Of a DNA stretch of 64,000 nucleotides, positions 9,088-17,040 are shown piece after piece. Location of the stretch: contig NZ_PYOG01000007.1 of assembly GCF_003026815.1 (NCBI RefSeq), positions 1 through 64,000 on the forward strand, in the 5' to 3' direction. This DNA comes from Photobacterium damselae (GTDB taxonomy: Bacteria; Pseudomonadota; Gammaproteobacteria; Enterobacterales; Vibrionaceae). Under the pieces are notes generated by a model that did no database searches, had not been told where the DNA came from, and saw only the letters and a list, made by a program, of their open reading frames with translations. Both the position numbers and the translations under genes were made by a program. The stretch's first letter is position 1. Each line of letters starts with the position of its first letter.

Positions 9088-9270
9088 ATGAAAAAGCTTC
9101 TTGTTCTTTTAGGTGCTGTTGCACTGCTATCAGCATGTTCACCAAAAGTGGGTAGCGAAGAGTGGTGTACTCAGCTAAAAGAAAAGCCAAAAGGCGACTG
9201 GACAGCCAATGAAGTGGGTGAGTTTGCGAAAAGCTGTATTATTCGCTTTGATGATCAATCAGAGAAATAA
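9088..9270 (+). CDS. DUF3012 lipoprotein
   Basis: A 60-residue lipoprotein. Signal peptide and lipobox LSAC put the lipidated Cys at residue 17. The mature part has the DUF3012 pattern GSEEWC...KPKGDWTANEVGEFAKSC with two further Cys that could pair. Function unknown. A strong terminator follows at once, so the gene is monocistronic. The ATG follows an AGGAAT Shine-Dalgarno. Confidence 0.8.
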   Translation: MKKLLVLLGAVALLSACSPKVGSEEWCTQLKEKPKGDWTANEVGEFAKSCIIRFDDQSEK

Positions 9271-9274
9271 TCTT

Positions 9275-9301
9275 AAAAAGAGCCTTGAGGCTCTTTTTTT
9301 A
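9275..9301 (+). terminator. Terminator after the DUF3012 gene
   Basis: AAAGAGCC TTGA GGCTCTTT (9277-9296) is followed by a T run. It has compact tetraloop geometry. Confidence 0.85.
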
Positions 9302-9366
9302 TATCTGTAATCCCCTAGCAATGTCTTATGACATATCAGATACAGTAAATCTATTTTATAGTGGCG

Positions 9367-9396
9367 AAAAAAAAAGCTCATCAAATGATGAGCTTT
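9367..9396 (-). terminator. Terminator of the tRNA operon
   Basis: On the minus strand AGCTCATCA, a two-base loop and TGATGAGCT (9375-9394) are followed by a run of nine T. It lies directly downstream of tRNA-Leu. Confidence 0.85.
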
Positions 9397-9404
9397 CTTA
9401 TAGA

Positions 9405-9491
9405 TGGTGCCCCGGGCCGGACTTGAACCGGCACAGCGCGAACGCCGAGGGATTTTAAATCCCTTGTGTCTACCAATTCCACCACCAGGGC
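9405..9491 (-). tRNA. tRNA-Leu (UAA)
   Basis: An 87-base class II tRNA with encoded CCA. The acceptor arms GCCCTGG and CCGGGGC pair with one G-U, and the anticodon loop is TTTAAAA (anticodon TAA). The long variable arm and T loop GGTTCAAGTCC-like region match E. coli leuZ closely. It is last in the Cys-Gly-Leu operon, after a spacer of 64 bases. Confidence 0.95.
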
Positions 9492-9555
9492 ACGCAATTC
9501 TTTATTGCGATGGAGACACCATCTTCAGTATCGCTTTCGCCATACTTACAAAATT

Positions 9556-9631
9556 TGGAGCGACACACGAGGTTCGAACTCGTGACCTCAACCTTGGCAA
9601 GGTTGCGCTCTACCAACTGAGCTAGTGTCGC
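9556..9631 (-). tRNA. tRNA-Gly (GCC)
   Basis: A 76-base tRNA with acceptor GCGACAC/GTGTCGC, anticodon arm CCTTGCCAAGG (anticodon GCC), T loop TTCGAAC and encoded CCA. It lies four bases after tRNA-Cys. Confidence 0.96.
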
Positions 9632-9635
9632 ATAA

Positions 9636-9709
9636 TGGAGGCGCGTCCCGGAGTCGAACCGAGGTCCACGGATTTGCAATCCGCTGCATAGCCACTCTGC
9701 CAACGCGCC
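9636..9709 (-). tRNA. tRNA-Cys (GCA)
   Basis: A 74-base tRNA with acceptor GGCGCGT/ACGCGCC, anticodon arm GGATTGCAAATCC (anticodon GCA), T loop TTCGACT and encoded CCA. It is first in the operon, 33 bases after the -10 element. Confidence 0.96.
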
Positions 9710-9742
9710 ATCTTGTTGACCACTCTCTGTGGTACGGGATGC

Positions 9743-9770
9743 ATTCTACGGAATTATCAGATTGAGTCAA
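9743..9770 (-). promoter_or_regulatory. Sigma-70 promoter of the tRNA operon
   Basis: Minus strand: TTGACT (9765-9770), a 16-base spacer and TAGAAT (9743-9748), followed by GCATCCCG. Near-consensus elements sit directly upstream of tRNA-Cys. Confidence 0.8.
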
Positions 9771-9947
9771 TACTATTTTTTATCAAAACGAACCAATAGA
9801 ACAAAAAAGAATCAAATAGATAACAAAGAAAACAACCATTCTGATAAATCAAAAATTTCATTCTATTAACAACGAATCTGATTTGAAACTTAATGATTAA
9901 TTGCAGAGAATAAGCACACTAATTCACAATCTATTTAGGTAAGCTTT

Positions 9948-10760
9948 GTGTCTTATTGTAAGTTACCCACCCTATTCTTTATTGCTCTATCCGCTTTAGT
10001 TGGGTGTAATGACCATCATCAACACACAAAAATTAACTTAGCAATTAATTACTTCTCTCAAGCTCCTGAGTCCATTTTGGCGAAAGTAAATATCTTAGGA
10101 CAGCAAGAGCGATTGGTTGCCGACTGGTTATCTCAAAATTTATATGAGGCAAGAGAGACATCGGAGTATCAACACAGCCATTTTATATCACTTTACTCCA
10201 ATCAAAGTCAGCGCCAAGGAACATCAACCTCAGCGCTCGCATTAGTTGATGTGCTATTACTAAAACCAGACTCTATAGCCGAACATCAATTTGCGATCCC
10301 TAAAGGTAAACCGATACTGGCAACCACCATGAATCTTGCTCCTTTCCGCCATGATGGACTTAATCTCTTTGGCATTGATGGAGACAAAAACCGAGTATTT
10401 ACCAAATATTACGATAAAGATCTGGTTGGCTTTATTTCCTTGAATAACTCAAACTACGATCCAACAACTTCCGTCACCAAAAATGACATTGTGCGACTAA
10501 AAGAAACGGTTCACGAGTTAGAACAAAATCATATAAATAAAGTCATTCTAGTGAGTCAGTTTGACATGAAAACAACTCAGGCCATTATTGCAAAAGCCCA
10601 ATTAACAAATATAGATGTCGTATTGACTCAGGAAGCCCCCAAAAAAGCAGTACTTGATGGTGGCACTTGCTATGCCTCATTCTCTAACCATTTTGATCAA
10701 CTGGATCGATTGCAATTACAGTTTTCACAACAAGGTGCGATCACCATCTGCTCGTTTTAG
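9948..10760 (+). CDS. Putative lipoprotein, weakly nucleotidase-like
   Basis: A 270-residue lipoprotein. The GTG start at 9948 is chosen because AGGT lies seven bases upstream. Signal peptide and lipobox ALVGC put the lipidated Cys near residue 20. The middle and C-terminal parts (KDLVGFISLNN, then a VKLKETVHEL-like helix, HINKVILVSQFDMKTTQAI, IDVVLTQEA) recall the N-terminal half of periplasmic 5'-nucleotidases. I cannot see the metal-binding Asp/His motifs of that family, so activity is doubtful. Its stop overlaps the stop of the convergent PfkB-like gene. Family assignment is tentative. Confidence 0.55.
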   Translation: MSYCKLPTLFFIALSALVGCNDHHQHTKINLAINYFSQAPESILAKVNILGQQERLVADWLSQNLYEARETSEYQHSHFISLYSNQSQRQGTSTSALALVDVLLLKPDSIAEHQFAIPKGKPILATTMNLAPFRHDGLNLFGIDGDKNRVFTKYYDKDLVGFISLNNSNYDPTTSVTKNDIVRLKETVHELEQNHINKVILVSQFDMKTTQAIIAKAQLTNIDVVLTQEAPKKAVLDGGTCYASFSNHFDQLDRLQLQFSQQGAITICSF

Positions 10761-11683
10761 TCATTAGACAACACAGATCTCATCGCAGAAATAGGAACTA
10801 ATGCATAGGGATATGCACTGATCGCTTTCATCATCTCTCGTCCCAAACTTAACCGGTACTCAATCATCTCACCTTTGACAAAACCCGCAATATAGCCTGC
10901 AATAAATCCATTCGAAATACGCTTTGTTAATCCAACAGAACGATAAAAATACAGCCGAGATTGCGAGCTTTTCATGAGTTGTCTCATTCGTTCTGATATA
11001 ACCAGCTTAGCCGAAGATGAAACAATAATTTCAGAACACCCTGATCGCATCAGATGGTACATACCTTCTCCTATCGTACGCCAACGTTTATGTTCATTTT
11101 CATATAAGACGAAAGCAAGATCGGCATAAGAAAGTATCTTAAGCACCCAATATTGCGACTGTTTTACTGTCCAAAAATAATGACCACAATAACAATTAAA
11201 AATACACTTTCCACCTTGATGTTTTAATGCTTCAAGCAACGTAACTAATATGATCTTTGACTTATCATCTAATCGAGATACCGCAAACGCCGATAAGTAC
11301 AAAACATCAATCTGCTTGAGTTCAATGGCTCTTTCAAGCTTAGTTATCGAATGGGAAAATAGGGTTGAAAACGCCGTATTATCTTGCCAATGGTGCTCTA
11401 TAATTTGATTTTTAGCTTGATATTCTGGGTAGTAAAAATGTGGAAATTGTGCACTTCTTTGCTCGGTTAAGCCCAAGGATATATGCTCATCACGGCATAC
11501 CTGCTTCCAAGCTTGAGTAAAAGGGTCTAACCCAACCGCAGAAGCAAAATCTATCTGAAAGTGTTTATATTGGCCTAGGCGCGCTAAATAAACAGCAATA
11601 TGAAAATCATCACCGCCAATGGTCTGACAGAGAGGATAATGACTTAATTCGACATAGCACTCACCCAGTACCGCTATTCTCAT
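10757..11683 (-). CDS. PfkB-family (KdgK-like) protein lacking the catalytic Asp
   Basis: A 308-residue ribokinase-fold protein. I chose the ATG at 11683 (AAAGG upstream, followed by MRIAVLGECYVEL). An in-frame ATG at 11740 would add 19 residues with no homology. The opening and the GGDDFHIAVYLARLG segment resemble 2-keto-3-deoxygluconate kinases. In the PfkB signature, where GAGDSFNAGYI is expected, the protein has RISNGFIAGYI: the anion-hole Gly-Ala-Gly is gone and the catalytic Asp is Asn258. It therefore probably binds a sugar or nucleotide without phosphorylating it, or has another job. There are no pectin or uronate genes nearby. It is convergent with the lipoprotein gene and divergent from the DUF294 gene. 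Confidence 0.75.
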   Translation of the reverse strand: MRIAVLGECYVELSHYPLCQTIGGDDFHIAVYLARLGQYKHFQIDFASAVGLDPFTQAWKQVCRDEHISLGLTEQRSAQFPHFYYPEYQAKNQIIEHHWQDNTAFSTLFSHSITKLERAIELKQIDVLYLSAFAVSRLDDKSKIILVTLLEALKHQGGKCIFNCYCGHYFWTVKQSQYWVLKILSYADLAFVLYENEHKRWRTIGEGMYHLMRSGCSEIIVSSSAKLVISERMRQLMKSSQSRLYFYRSVGLTKRISNGFIAGYIAGFVKGEMIEYRLSLGREMMKAISAYPYALVPISAMRSVLSND

Positions 11684-11858
11684 ATTACTTGCCTTTTCAG
11701 CGACTTTAATATTAAGCGTAATCCATTGTGGCCGCATCACCGCATTAGAAAAGTTTGGATTTCGTCAATTTCTAGTTAAATATTCCATTAGCCTACAATG
11801 TATGCCGCAAAATGATACAATTGTACCTATGAATCAATAAATTAAATCGAGACTCGGT

Positions 11859-13739
11859 ATGGAAGTCGAACAAATAGAAATATTGAATTTTATTAATCAA
11901 CAGCCCCCTTTCGATCTCTTACCTGAAGAAAAACAACAAGAAATCGCGGTTGAAATTGAGATTGCTTATTATCGATCAGGCGCTACCATTCTTAACATTG
12001 GAGACCAAATTCATGATCTGTATTTATTACGTAGCGGTGCGGTAGAAATTTATCGCCGCAACGGAGAATTATACGATCGACTTGAAGAAGGTGATGTCTT
12101 TGGTCAAGTCGGGTTACTAATGAATAACCGAGTTCGTATGCCCGCTAAGGCGCTAGAAGATACCCTGCTCTACTGTATCCCAGAACCCATATTTAGTGCA
12201 CTTTGCGATGAATTTGATAATTTTTCTGAATTCTTTGAAGTTAGAGATACTGCTCGACTTCGTAATACGGTATCAACTCAGCAAGATGAAAATGATTTAA
12301 CCACATCAAAAATCAAAACCTTGCTAACCCGAGAAGCCGTTATTATCGAGAATCACTGTACGATTCAATACGCTGCTCAAACAATGGCAGATGAGAATAT
12401 TTCCTCGCTGTTAATCAGTGATCCTGAAATTAATCCAGAAGATGATGAGTTAGATCCTATTGTTGGTATTATTACAGATAGAGATCTTTGTACGCGAGTG
12501 CTCGCCCAAGGGCTTGATGTAAATCTTCCTGTTAAAGACGTAATGTCGACCAATTTAATCACTCTTGATCATAATGCTTATGTCTTTGAAGCTATGTTAA
12601 CCATGCTTCGTTGTAACGTGCACCATTTACCGGTTATGCGAAACCAAAAAGCGCTTGGTGTGCTGAGCATGTCTGATATTGTTCGCTATGAATCACAAAA
12701 CAGTTTGCTTTTAGTCAGTTCAATCTATCAACAACAAACCGTTGAAGAGCTGGAAGCCATTTCTAAACAGGTTAAAGACTGCTTTGTTCGTATGGTAAAC
12801 GAAGATGCTAACTCACATATGATAGGCAGCGCGATGGCAGAAATAGGTCGAAGCTTTAAGCAACGACTTTTAGAACTGGCAGAAGATCAACTTGGCCATC
12901 CACCGATTCCATACTGTTTTCTTGCATTAGGCTCTATGGCTCGTGATGAACAATTAATGGTAACCGATCAAGATAACGCCATTATTTTAGATAACAGTTA
13001 TGATCCCGAAAAACACGGCCAATATTTTTCCGATCTTGCTCAATTTGTTTGTGATGGCCTAGCAGCTTGTGGCTATAGCTATTGTGAGGGAGAAATTATG
13101 GCAATTAACCCTGAGTGGCGCAAAACACGTCGTGAATGGGAGCTCTGCTTTGCTGATTGGATTGATAACCCTAAACCACAAGCACTCCTTAACAGCTCCA
13201 TATTTTTCGATTTAGACGGGGTATGGGGGCGCACTAAATGGGCTAAACAGCTCAATGGTTTTATTGTTAAAAAAGCCCGTAACAATCAGCGGTTCTTAGC
13301 CTGTCTTGCCCGAAACGCCTTAAATAGAACACCTCCGCTGGGCTTTTTTAAAGATTTTGTAATGGAAAAAAATGGGCAACATAATAATTCCATCAATTTG
13401 AAACGCCGCGGAACGGCCCCTCTTGCAGATTTAATCCGAGTACACGCTCTTGCTGCCGGCTCTCGCTCTCAGAACTCACTAGAACGACTTGATGATGTTA
13501 TCGAAGCGGGTATTTTGCCGCCAGGACGTGGGCCCGATCTACGAGATGCCATGGAATATATCTCTTTAGTTCGTATTCGACATCAAGCGCTCGATATTGA
13601 AGCAGGGATAGAACCCGATAACAGTATTGAACCAGAAAATATGTCTGATTTTGAGCGTCGAAACCTCAAAGATGCATTCCAAATTTTAAGTAAAGCGCAA
13701 AACTTCTTAAAGTTTCGTTATCAGCCAACTCGAAAATAA
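11859..13739 (+). CDS. cNMP-binding/CBS/DUF294 nucleotidyltransferase-like signalling protein
   Basis: A 626-residue soluble multidomain protein. A cyclic-nucleotide-binding fold lies at about 15-130 (GDVFGQVGLLMNNRVRMPAKA), a CBS pair at about 150-285 (GIITDRDLCTRVLAQG, GVLSMSDIVRY), a GlnD-like nucleotidyltransferase domain at about 300-450 with GSMARDE (about 358-364) and DQDNA, and a helical DUF294 C-terminal domain. It may transfer a nucleotide to a protein partner in response to bound nucleotides; the target is unknown. The DEDDh exonuclease gene starts 10 bases after the stop, a pairing that recurs in gammaproteobacteria, often near acetate-use genes, which are not in this window. Confidence 0.85.
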   Translation: MEVEQIEILNFINQQPPFDLLPEEKQQEIAVEIEIAYYRSGATILNIGDQIHDLYLLRSGAVEIYRRNGELYDRLEEGDVFGQVGLLMNNRVRMPAKALEDTLLYCIPEPIFSALCDEFDNFSEFFEVRDTARLRNTVSTQQDENDLTTSKIKTLLTREAVIIENHCTIQYAAQTMADENISSLLISDPEINPEDDELDPIVGIITDRDLCTRVLAQGLDVNLPVKDVMSTNLITLDHNAYVFEAMLTMLRCNVHHLPVMRNQKALGVLSMSDIVRYESQNSLLLVSSIYQQQTVEELEAISKQVKDCFVRMVNEDANSHMIGSAMAEIGRSFKQRLLELAEDQLGHPPIPYCFLALGSMARDEQLMVTDQDNAIILDNSYDPEKHGQYFSDLAQFVCDGLAACGYSYCEGEIMAINPEWRKTRREWELCFADWIDNPKPQALLNSSIFFDLDGVWGRTKWAKQLNGFIVKKARNNQRFLACLARNALNRTPPLGFFKDFVMEKNGQHNNSINLKRRGTAPLADLIRVHALAAGSRSQNSLERLDDVIEAGILPPGRGPDLRDAMEYISLVRIRHQALDIEAGIEPDNSIEPENMSDFERRNLKDAFQILSKAQNFLKFRYQPTRK

Positions 13740-13749
13740 GGAGCTAAAA

Positions 13750-14478
13750 ATGCAAGAAATAGCGCACTTTATTCGAGGTGGACAAGCGCCCGACTGGCAA
13801 CAACGCTATCAAGATCGATTATCTAAAACCCAAGATCTTCGTCTACGTCATTTTTATCAAACTGGAATGATTGACGGTAAGACACCACTAAAAGATGTAC
13901 CATTTGTTGCGCTGGATTTTGAAACAACTGGGCTTAACTCTAAAACCGACGATATTGTTTCAATTGGTTTGATCCCTTTTACAATCCATCGTATTTATAG
14001 CAAACAAGCTCAACATTGGGTGGTAAAGCCTAAACGCCCTCTTGCTGAAGAGTCAGTAGTTATTCATGGGATTACCCACTCAGATATTCAAGCAGCACCA
14101 GATCTTAGACGCATCCTCGATCAGGTCTTAGATGCGTTAGCGGGAAAGGTGGTAGTGGTGCATTATAAAACCATTGAGCGCCAATTTATGGATGCAGCAT
14201 TACAGCTTAGAATCGGCGAAGGTATTGAGTTTCCTGTGGTTGATACTTTAGCTTTAGAGTATGAAATTGAGCGGCAAAAACACAGTGGATTTTGGAATCG
14301 ATTACGAGGAAGAAGACCAGGCTCGGTTCGTCTTAACAAGTGCCGTGAACGTTATGGTTTACCAACCTATCAGCCTCATCACGCTCTTACCGATGCAATT
14401 GCTACCGCAGAGCTACTGCAAGCCCAAATAGCTTATCACTTCACACCAGAGACCCCTATCTGTCAAATCTGGGAATAA
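13750..14478 (+). CDS. DnaQ-like 3'-5' exonuclease (DEDDh)
   Basis: A 242-residue exonuclease. The four catalytic elements are intact: D56 and E58 (ALDFETTGL), the Exo II region around VVHYKTIERQFMD, and H210/D215 in HHALTDA. It is not the polymerase epsilon subunit, as it has an extra N-terminal region and no clamp-binding tail that I recognise. AAGGAGC sits just before the ATG and the gene follows the DUF294 gene by 10 bases, so the two are co-transcribed. The substrate of this family branch is not established. Confidence 0.85.
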   Translation: MQEIAHFIRGGQAPDWQQRYQDRLSKTQDLRLRHFYQTGMIDGKTPLKDVPFVALDFETTGLNSKTDDIVSIGLIPFTIHRIYSKQAQHWVVKPKRPLAEESVVIHGITHSDIQAAPDLRRILDQVLDALAGKVVVVHYKTIERQFMDAALQLRIGEGIEFPVVDTLALEYEIERQKHSGFWNRLRGRRPGSVRLNKCRERYGLPTYQPHHALTDAIATAELLQAQIAYHFTPETPICQIWE

Positions 14479-14483
14479 TAAAA

Positions 14484-14516
14484 AGGCGCAGCCGGATTTT
14501 CTCACCGACTGCGCCT
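14484..14516 (-). terminator. Terminator between exonuclease and BCCT genes
   Basis: AGGCGCAG (14484-14491) pairs with CTGCGCCT (14509-14516). On the minus strand the stem is followed by TTTTTATTATT, so it best serves the BCCT gene. Confidence 0.75.
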
Positions 14517-14541
14517 AATTCTTTATTTACCAATGTTCAAC

Positions 14542-16113
14542 TTAACGAAAACGTTCTGTTCTAAAGCCCATCAGCAAACTTATACACATCAAAAATAGAA
14601 TAAATGTAAACGGTAAGGCTGTTGATATTGTACCGGCTTGAAGTGCCTGAATAGCCTGCGTACCACCGACCCACAATAGTGCAATCGCAATCGCGCCTTC
14701 AATAGCAGCCCAGAAAATACGTTGCGGTACTGGGTTATCCACTTTACCACCAGCAGTAATACTATCGATTACAAGCGAACCAGAGTCTGAAGAAGTGATA
14801 AAGAATACCAATACCAGCAGAACCGAAATAATCGATAAGATCGAACCAAATGGCAATGCGTCGTACATCTGGAACATCGCAAGTGGAACTTCTTTCAAAC
14901 CATTTGCACCCAAGGTACCTATATGATCAATAACCTGATGAATTGCTTGACCGCCAAATGCTGACATCCAAACCGTTGTTACTACCGTTGGAACAATCAA
15001 AACAGCGATTAAGAATTCACGAACTGTACGACCTTTTGATACGCGTGCAATAAATGAACCTACAAATGGAGACCATGAAATCCACCATGCCCAATAAACA
15101 ACAGTCCAATCATGTAACCAAGCTTCATCTGGACGATCATATGGATTACTTAGTGGAATAAAGTTCTTCACATAACCCATAATGGTTTTTGGTAATGTAT
15201 CGGCAAAAGCGCCAAAACCCACCAGAATAACAAAAACCAACAGCACAATAGCAACGAGCATATTGATATTACTGAGTAGTTTTACACCAGAATCAATACC
15301 TTGAGATACCGAGTAAATCGCAATCAGAGTCACAACAACAATAATGGATATTTGCAGCGTTAAACCATCAGAGATACCAAATACATGGTGCATACCGCTG
15401 GCCGCTTGTTGAGCGCCTAATCCTAACGATGTCGCTAAACCAAACAATGTCGCTAATACCGCCAAGATATCAATGATGTGTCCTGCCCACCCCCAAGTAC
15501 GATCACCTAGCAATGGATAAAAGACCGAGCGAATCGATAATGGCAAACCTTTATTGTATGCAAAAAATGCCATCGCTAAGGCAACAACACCATAGATAGC
15601 CCATGGGTGCAGTCCCCAATGGTACATGGTCGCACCCATGGCAACTTCAACCGCTTGCGGGGTATCTGGTGTCACGCCTAATGGTGTACCTGCCCAGCCG
15701 GTGTAATAAGCAACAGGTTCTGCAACACTCCAGAACATTAAGCCGATACCCATACCTGCAGCAAACAACATGGCTAACCAAGACATGGTTGAGTGCTCAG
15801 CTTCTGCGTCTTGACCACCTAATCGAATTCGGCCATAGGGTGACACAATTAACGCCACACAAAATAAAACAAAAATATTACCTGCCCAGATGAAGAGAGA
15901 ATCAAACTGATTGATAATGGCAGACTTTACACCGCTAAGTGTTGCATTTGCTGTAGCGGGATCACTAACTAAAATAGCGATTAAAAAGAGGATGATTAGG
16001 CCAGCACTAATACCAAACACGGCGTTATGAACATCAAAACCCCATTTTTGGATATTATCCTGACCAATTGTATAGTCAGTATTTTCAATACTATATTTAT
16101 CGTGTTTTCTCAT
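14542..16113 (-). CDS. BCCT-family betaine/choline/carnitine transporter
   Basis: A 523-residue inner membrane transporter with 12 predicted membrane helices. Family hallmarks are GMGIGLMFWSVAEP, YHWGLHPWAIYG and the substrate-site tryptophan run in helix 8 (VVYWAWWISWSPFVGSFIARVSKGRT). Both tails are short, so it lacks the long C-terminal osmosensing extension of BetP. It imports a quaternary ammonium compatible solute; which one cannot be read. The gene is monocistronic with a terminator on its downstream side. The only Shine-Dalgarno candidate (AAGG) lies within a small hairpin directly before the start. Confidence 0.9.
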   Translation of the reverse strand: MRKHDKYSIENTDYTIGQDNIQKWGFDVHNAVFGISAGLIILFLIAILVSDPATANATLSGVKSAIINQFDSLFIWAGNIFVLFCVALIVSPYGRIRLGGQDAEAEHSTMSWLAMLFAAGMGIGLMFWSVAEPVAYYTGWAGTPLGVTPDTPQAVEVAMGATMYHWGLHPWAIYGVVALAMAFFAYNKGLPLSIRSVFYPLLGDRTWGWAGHIIDILAVLATLFGLATSLGLGAQQAASGMHHVFGISDGLTLQISIIVVVTLIAIYSVSQGIDSGVKLLSNINMLVAIVLLVFVILVGFGAFADTLPKTIMGYVKNFIPLSNPYDRPDEAWLHDWTVVYWAWWISWSPFVGSFIARVSKGRTVREFLIAVLIVPTVVTTVWMSAFGGQAIHQVIDHIGTLGANGLKEVPLAMFQMYDALPFGSILSIISVLLVLVFFITSSDSGSLVIDSITAGGKVDNPVPQRIFWAAIEGAIAIALLWVGGTQAIQALQAGTISTALPFTFILFLMCISLLMGFRTERFR

Positions 16114-16120
16114 TATTTAT

Positions 16121-16140
16121 TATGCCTTATATTCGGCATA
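16121..16140 (-). promoter_or_regulatory. Small inverted repeat covering the BCCT ribosome binding site
   Basis: Minus strand: TATGCC, the loop GAATATAA and GGCATA end seven bases before the ATG. The AAGG that could act as Shine-Dalgarno is part of the loop and right arm. It could mask the site in mRNA or be a protein operator. Confidence 0.4.
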
Positions 16141-16387
16141 CCTATTTATTTAGCCCTATAAACATTTTCTTACCATTTATATATAACCATTTGTTTTACT
16201 GTGATGTCAACAGGAATAATCCTGCTAAAGCATTTCATAACCTGATGAATATGCGTTAAAAGTGTGCATTTTCAGTGCATAATAGTAATGAAATTGCTCA
16301 AGTAAAATCATTCGCCCTCTAAACATTTCAAGCTAATAACAATACCTAAGTGGTCATCATCATTTCATAGCAACAAAAAATTGGCAT
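16141..16387. other. Intergenic region between the BCCT and glutaredoxin genes
   Basis: About 250 bases of AT-rich DNA that should contain the BCCT promoter. I saw no gene, no convincing promoter pair and no larger structured element. Confidence 0.4.
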
Positions 16388-16418
16388 AAAAAAACCCATA
16401 CTCACTAAAGTATGGGTT
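16388..16418 (-). terminator. Terminator after the glutaredoxin gene
   Basis: AACCCATACT (16393-16402) pairs with AGTATGGGTT (16409-16418), and a run of seven T follows on the minus strand. Confidence 0.85.
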
Positions 16419-16466
16419 CAATCTCATGAAAGGCAAATAATACCAATCTACTGCTTTAAAAATACC

Positions 16467-16775
16467 TTAAAGCTCAAAGTCATCAAACTCGTCAGTATCC
16501 ACTTGACGCTCTAAAAAAGCGACAAGGTCATCATGTCCGCCAATATACTTGCCATCAAGAATAATTTGAGGAACCGTTCTTACTGTTACGTTAGCAACGT
16601 GTTCGATAAATTCAATCATCTCTTCTTTGGCCAGCTCCTGACCTAAAACCAATGTTGTGTATTCTGTACCACGCCCATCTAAAATAGCTTTTGCTTTCAC
16701 GCAATATGGACAATTTGGCTGAGTAATAACTAAATTTGAAAATTGAGCCAGTTGCTCTTGAGTCAGAGATGTCAT
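16467..16775 (-). CDS. Glutaredoxin (dithiol, CPYC)
   Basis: A 102-residue thioredoxin-fold protein. The active site CPYC is at about residues 22-25, the cis-proline motif TVPQI at about 67-71 and the glutathione-binding GGHDDL near 79-84. It reduces disulfides with glutathione in the cytoplasm. The acidic tail (DTDEFDDFEL) is unusual. AGGTGG precedes the ATG. The gene is single, with its own terminator. Confidence 0.88.
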   Translation of the reverse strand: MTSLTQEQLAQFSNLVITQPNCPYCVKAKAILDGRGTEYTTLVLGQELAKEEMIEFIEHVANVTVRTVPQIILDGKYIGGHDDLVAFLERQVDTDEFDDFEL

Positions 16776-16903
16776 GGAAGATCCACCTAGAGATAATAAA
16801 TCAAAGGTAGAAGATAAAAGAAACGGTAAAGTGAGTAAATTACAATATCAATACTCATACCATAAAAGAATTGAAAATAAAGTTATCATATTGATTATAA
16901 ACA

Positions 16904-16919
16904 ACTAATATTTATTAGT
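16904..16919. promoter_or_regulatory. Perfect 16-bp palindrome, possible operator
   Basis: ACTAATA TT TATTAGT sits in the gap between the divergent glutaredoxin and AMMECR1 genes. It has operator-like symmetry; the regulator is unknown. Confidence 0.3.
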
Positions 16920-17040
16920 ATCTTTGTTGAAACTTTACGCAATATGGAAGATAGTAAAGTTACTGCACCATAAAATGTCATATAACTGAAACATTTATTC
17001 TCTAGCATGACGAAATTTTTGTACCAAGAAAATATTTAAT

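Noticed and set aside
9404..9770. Several open frames of 60-77 codons
   Set aside because: They run across the three tRNA genes on both strands and are chance frames.
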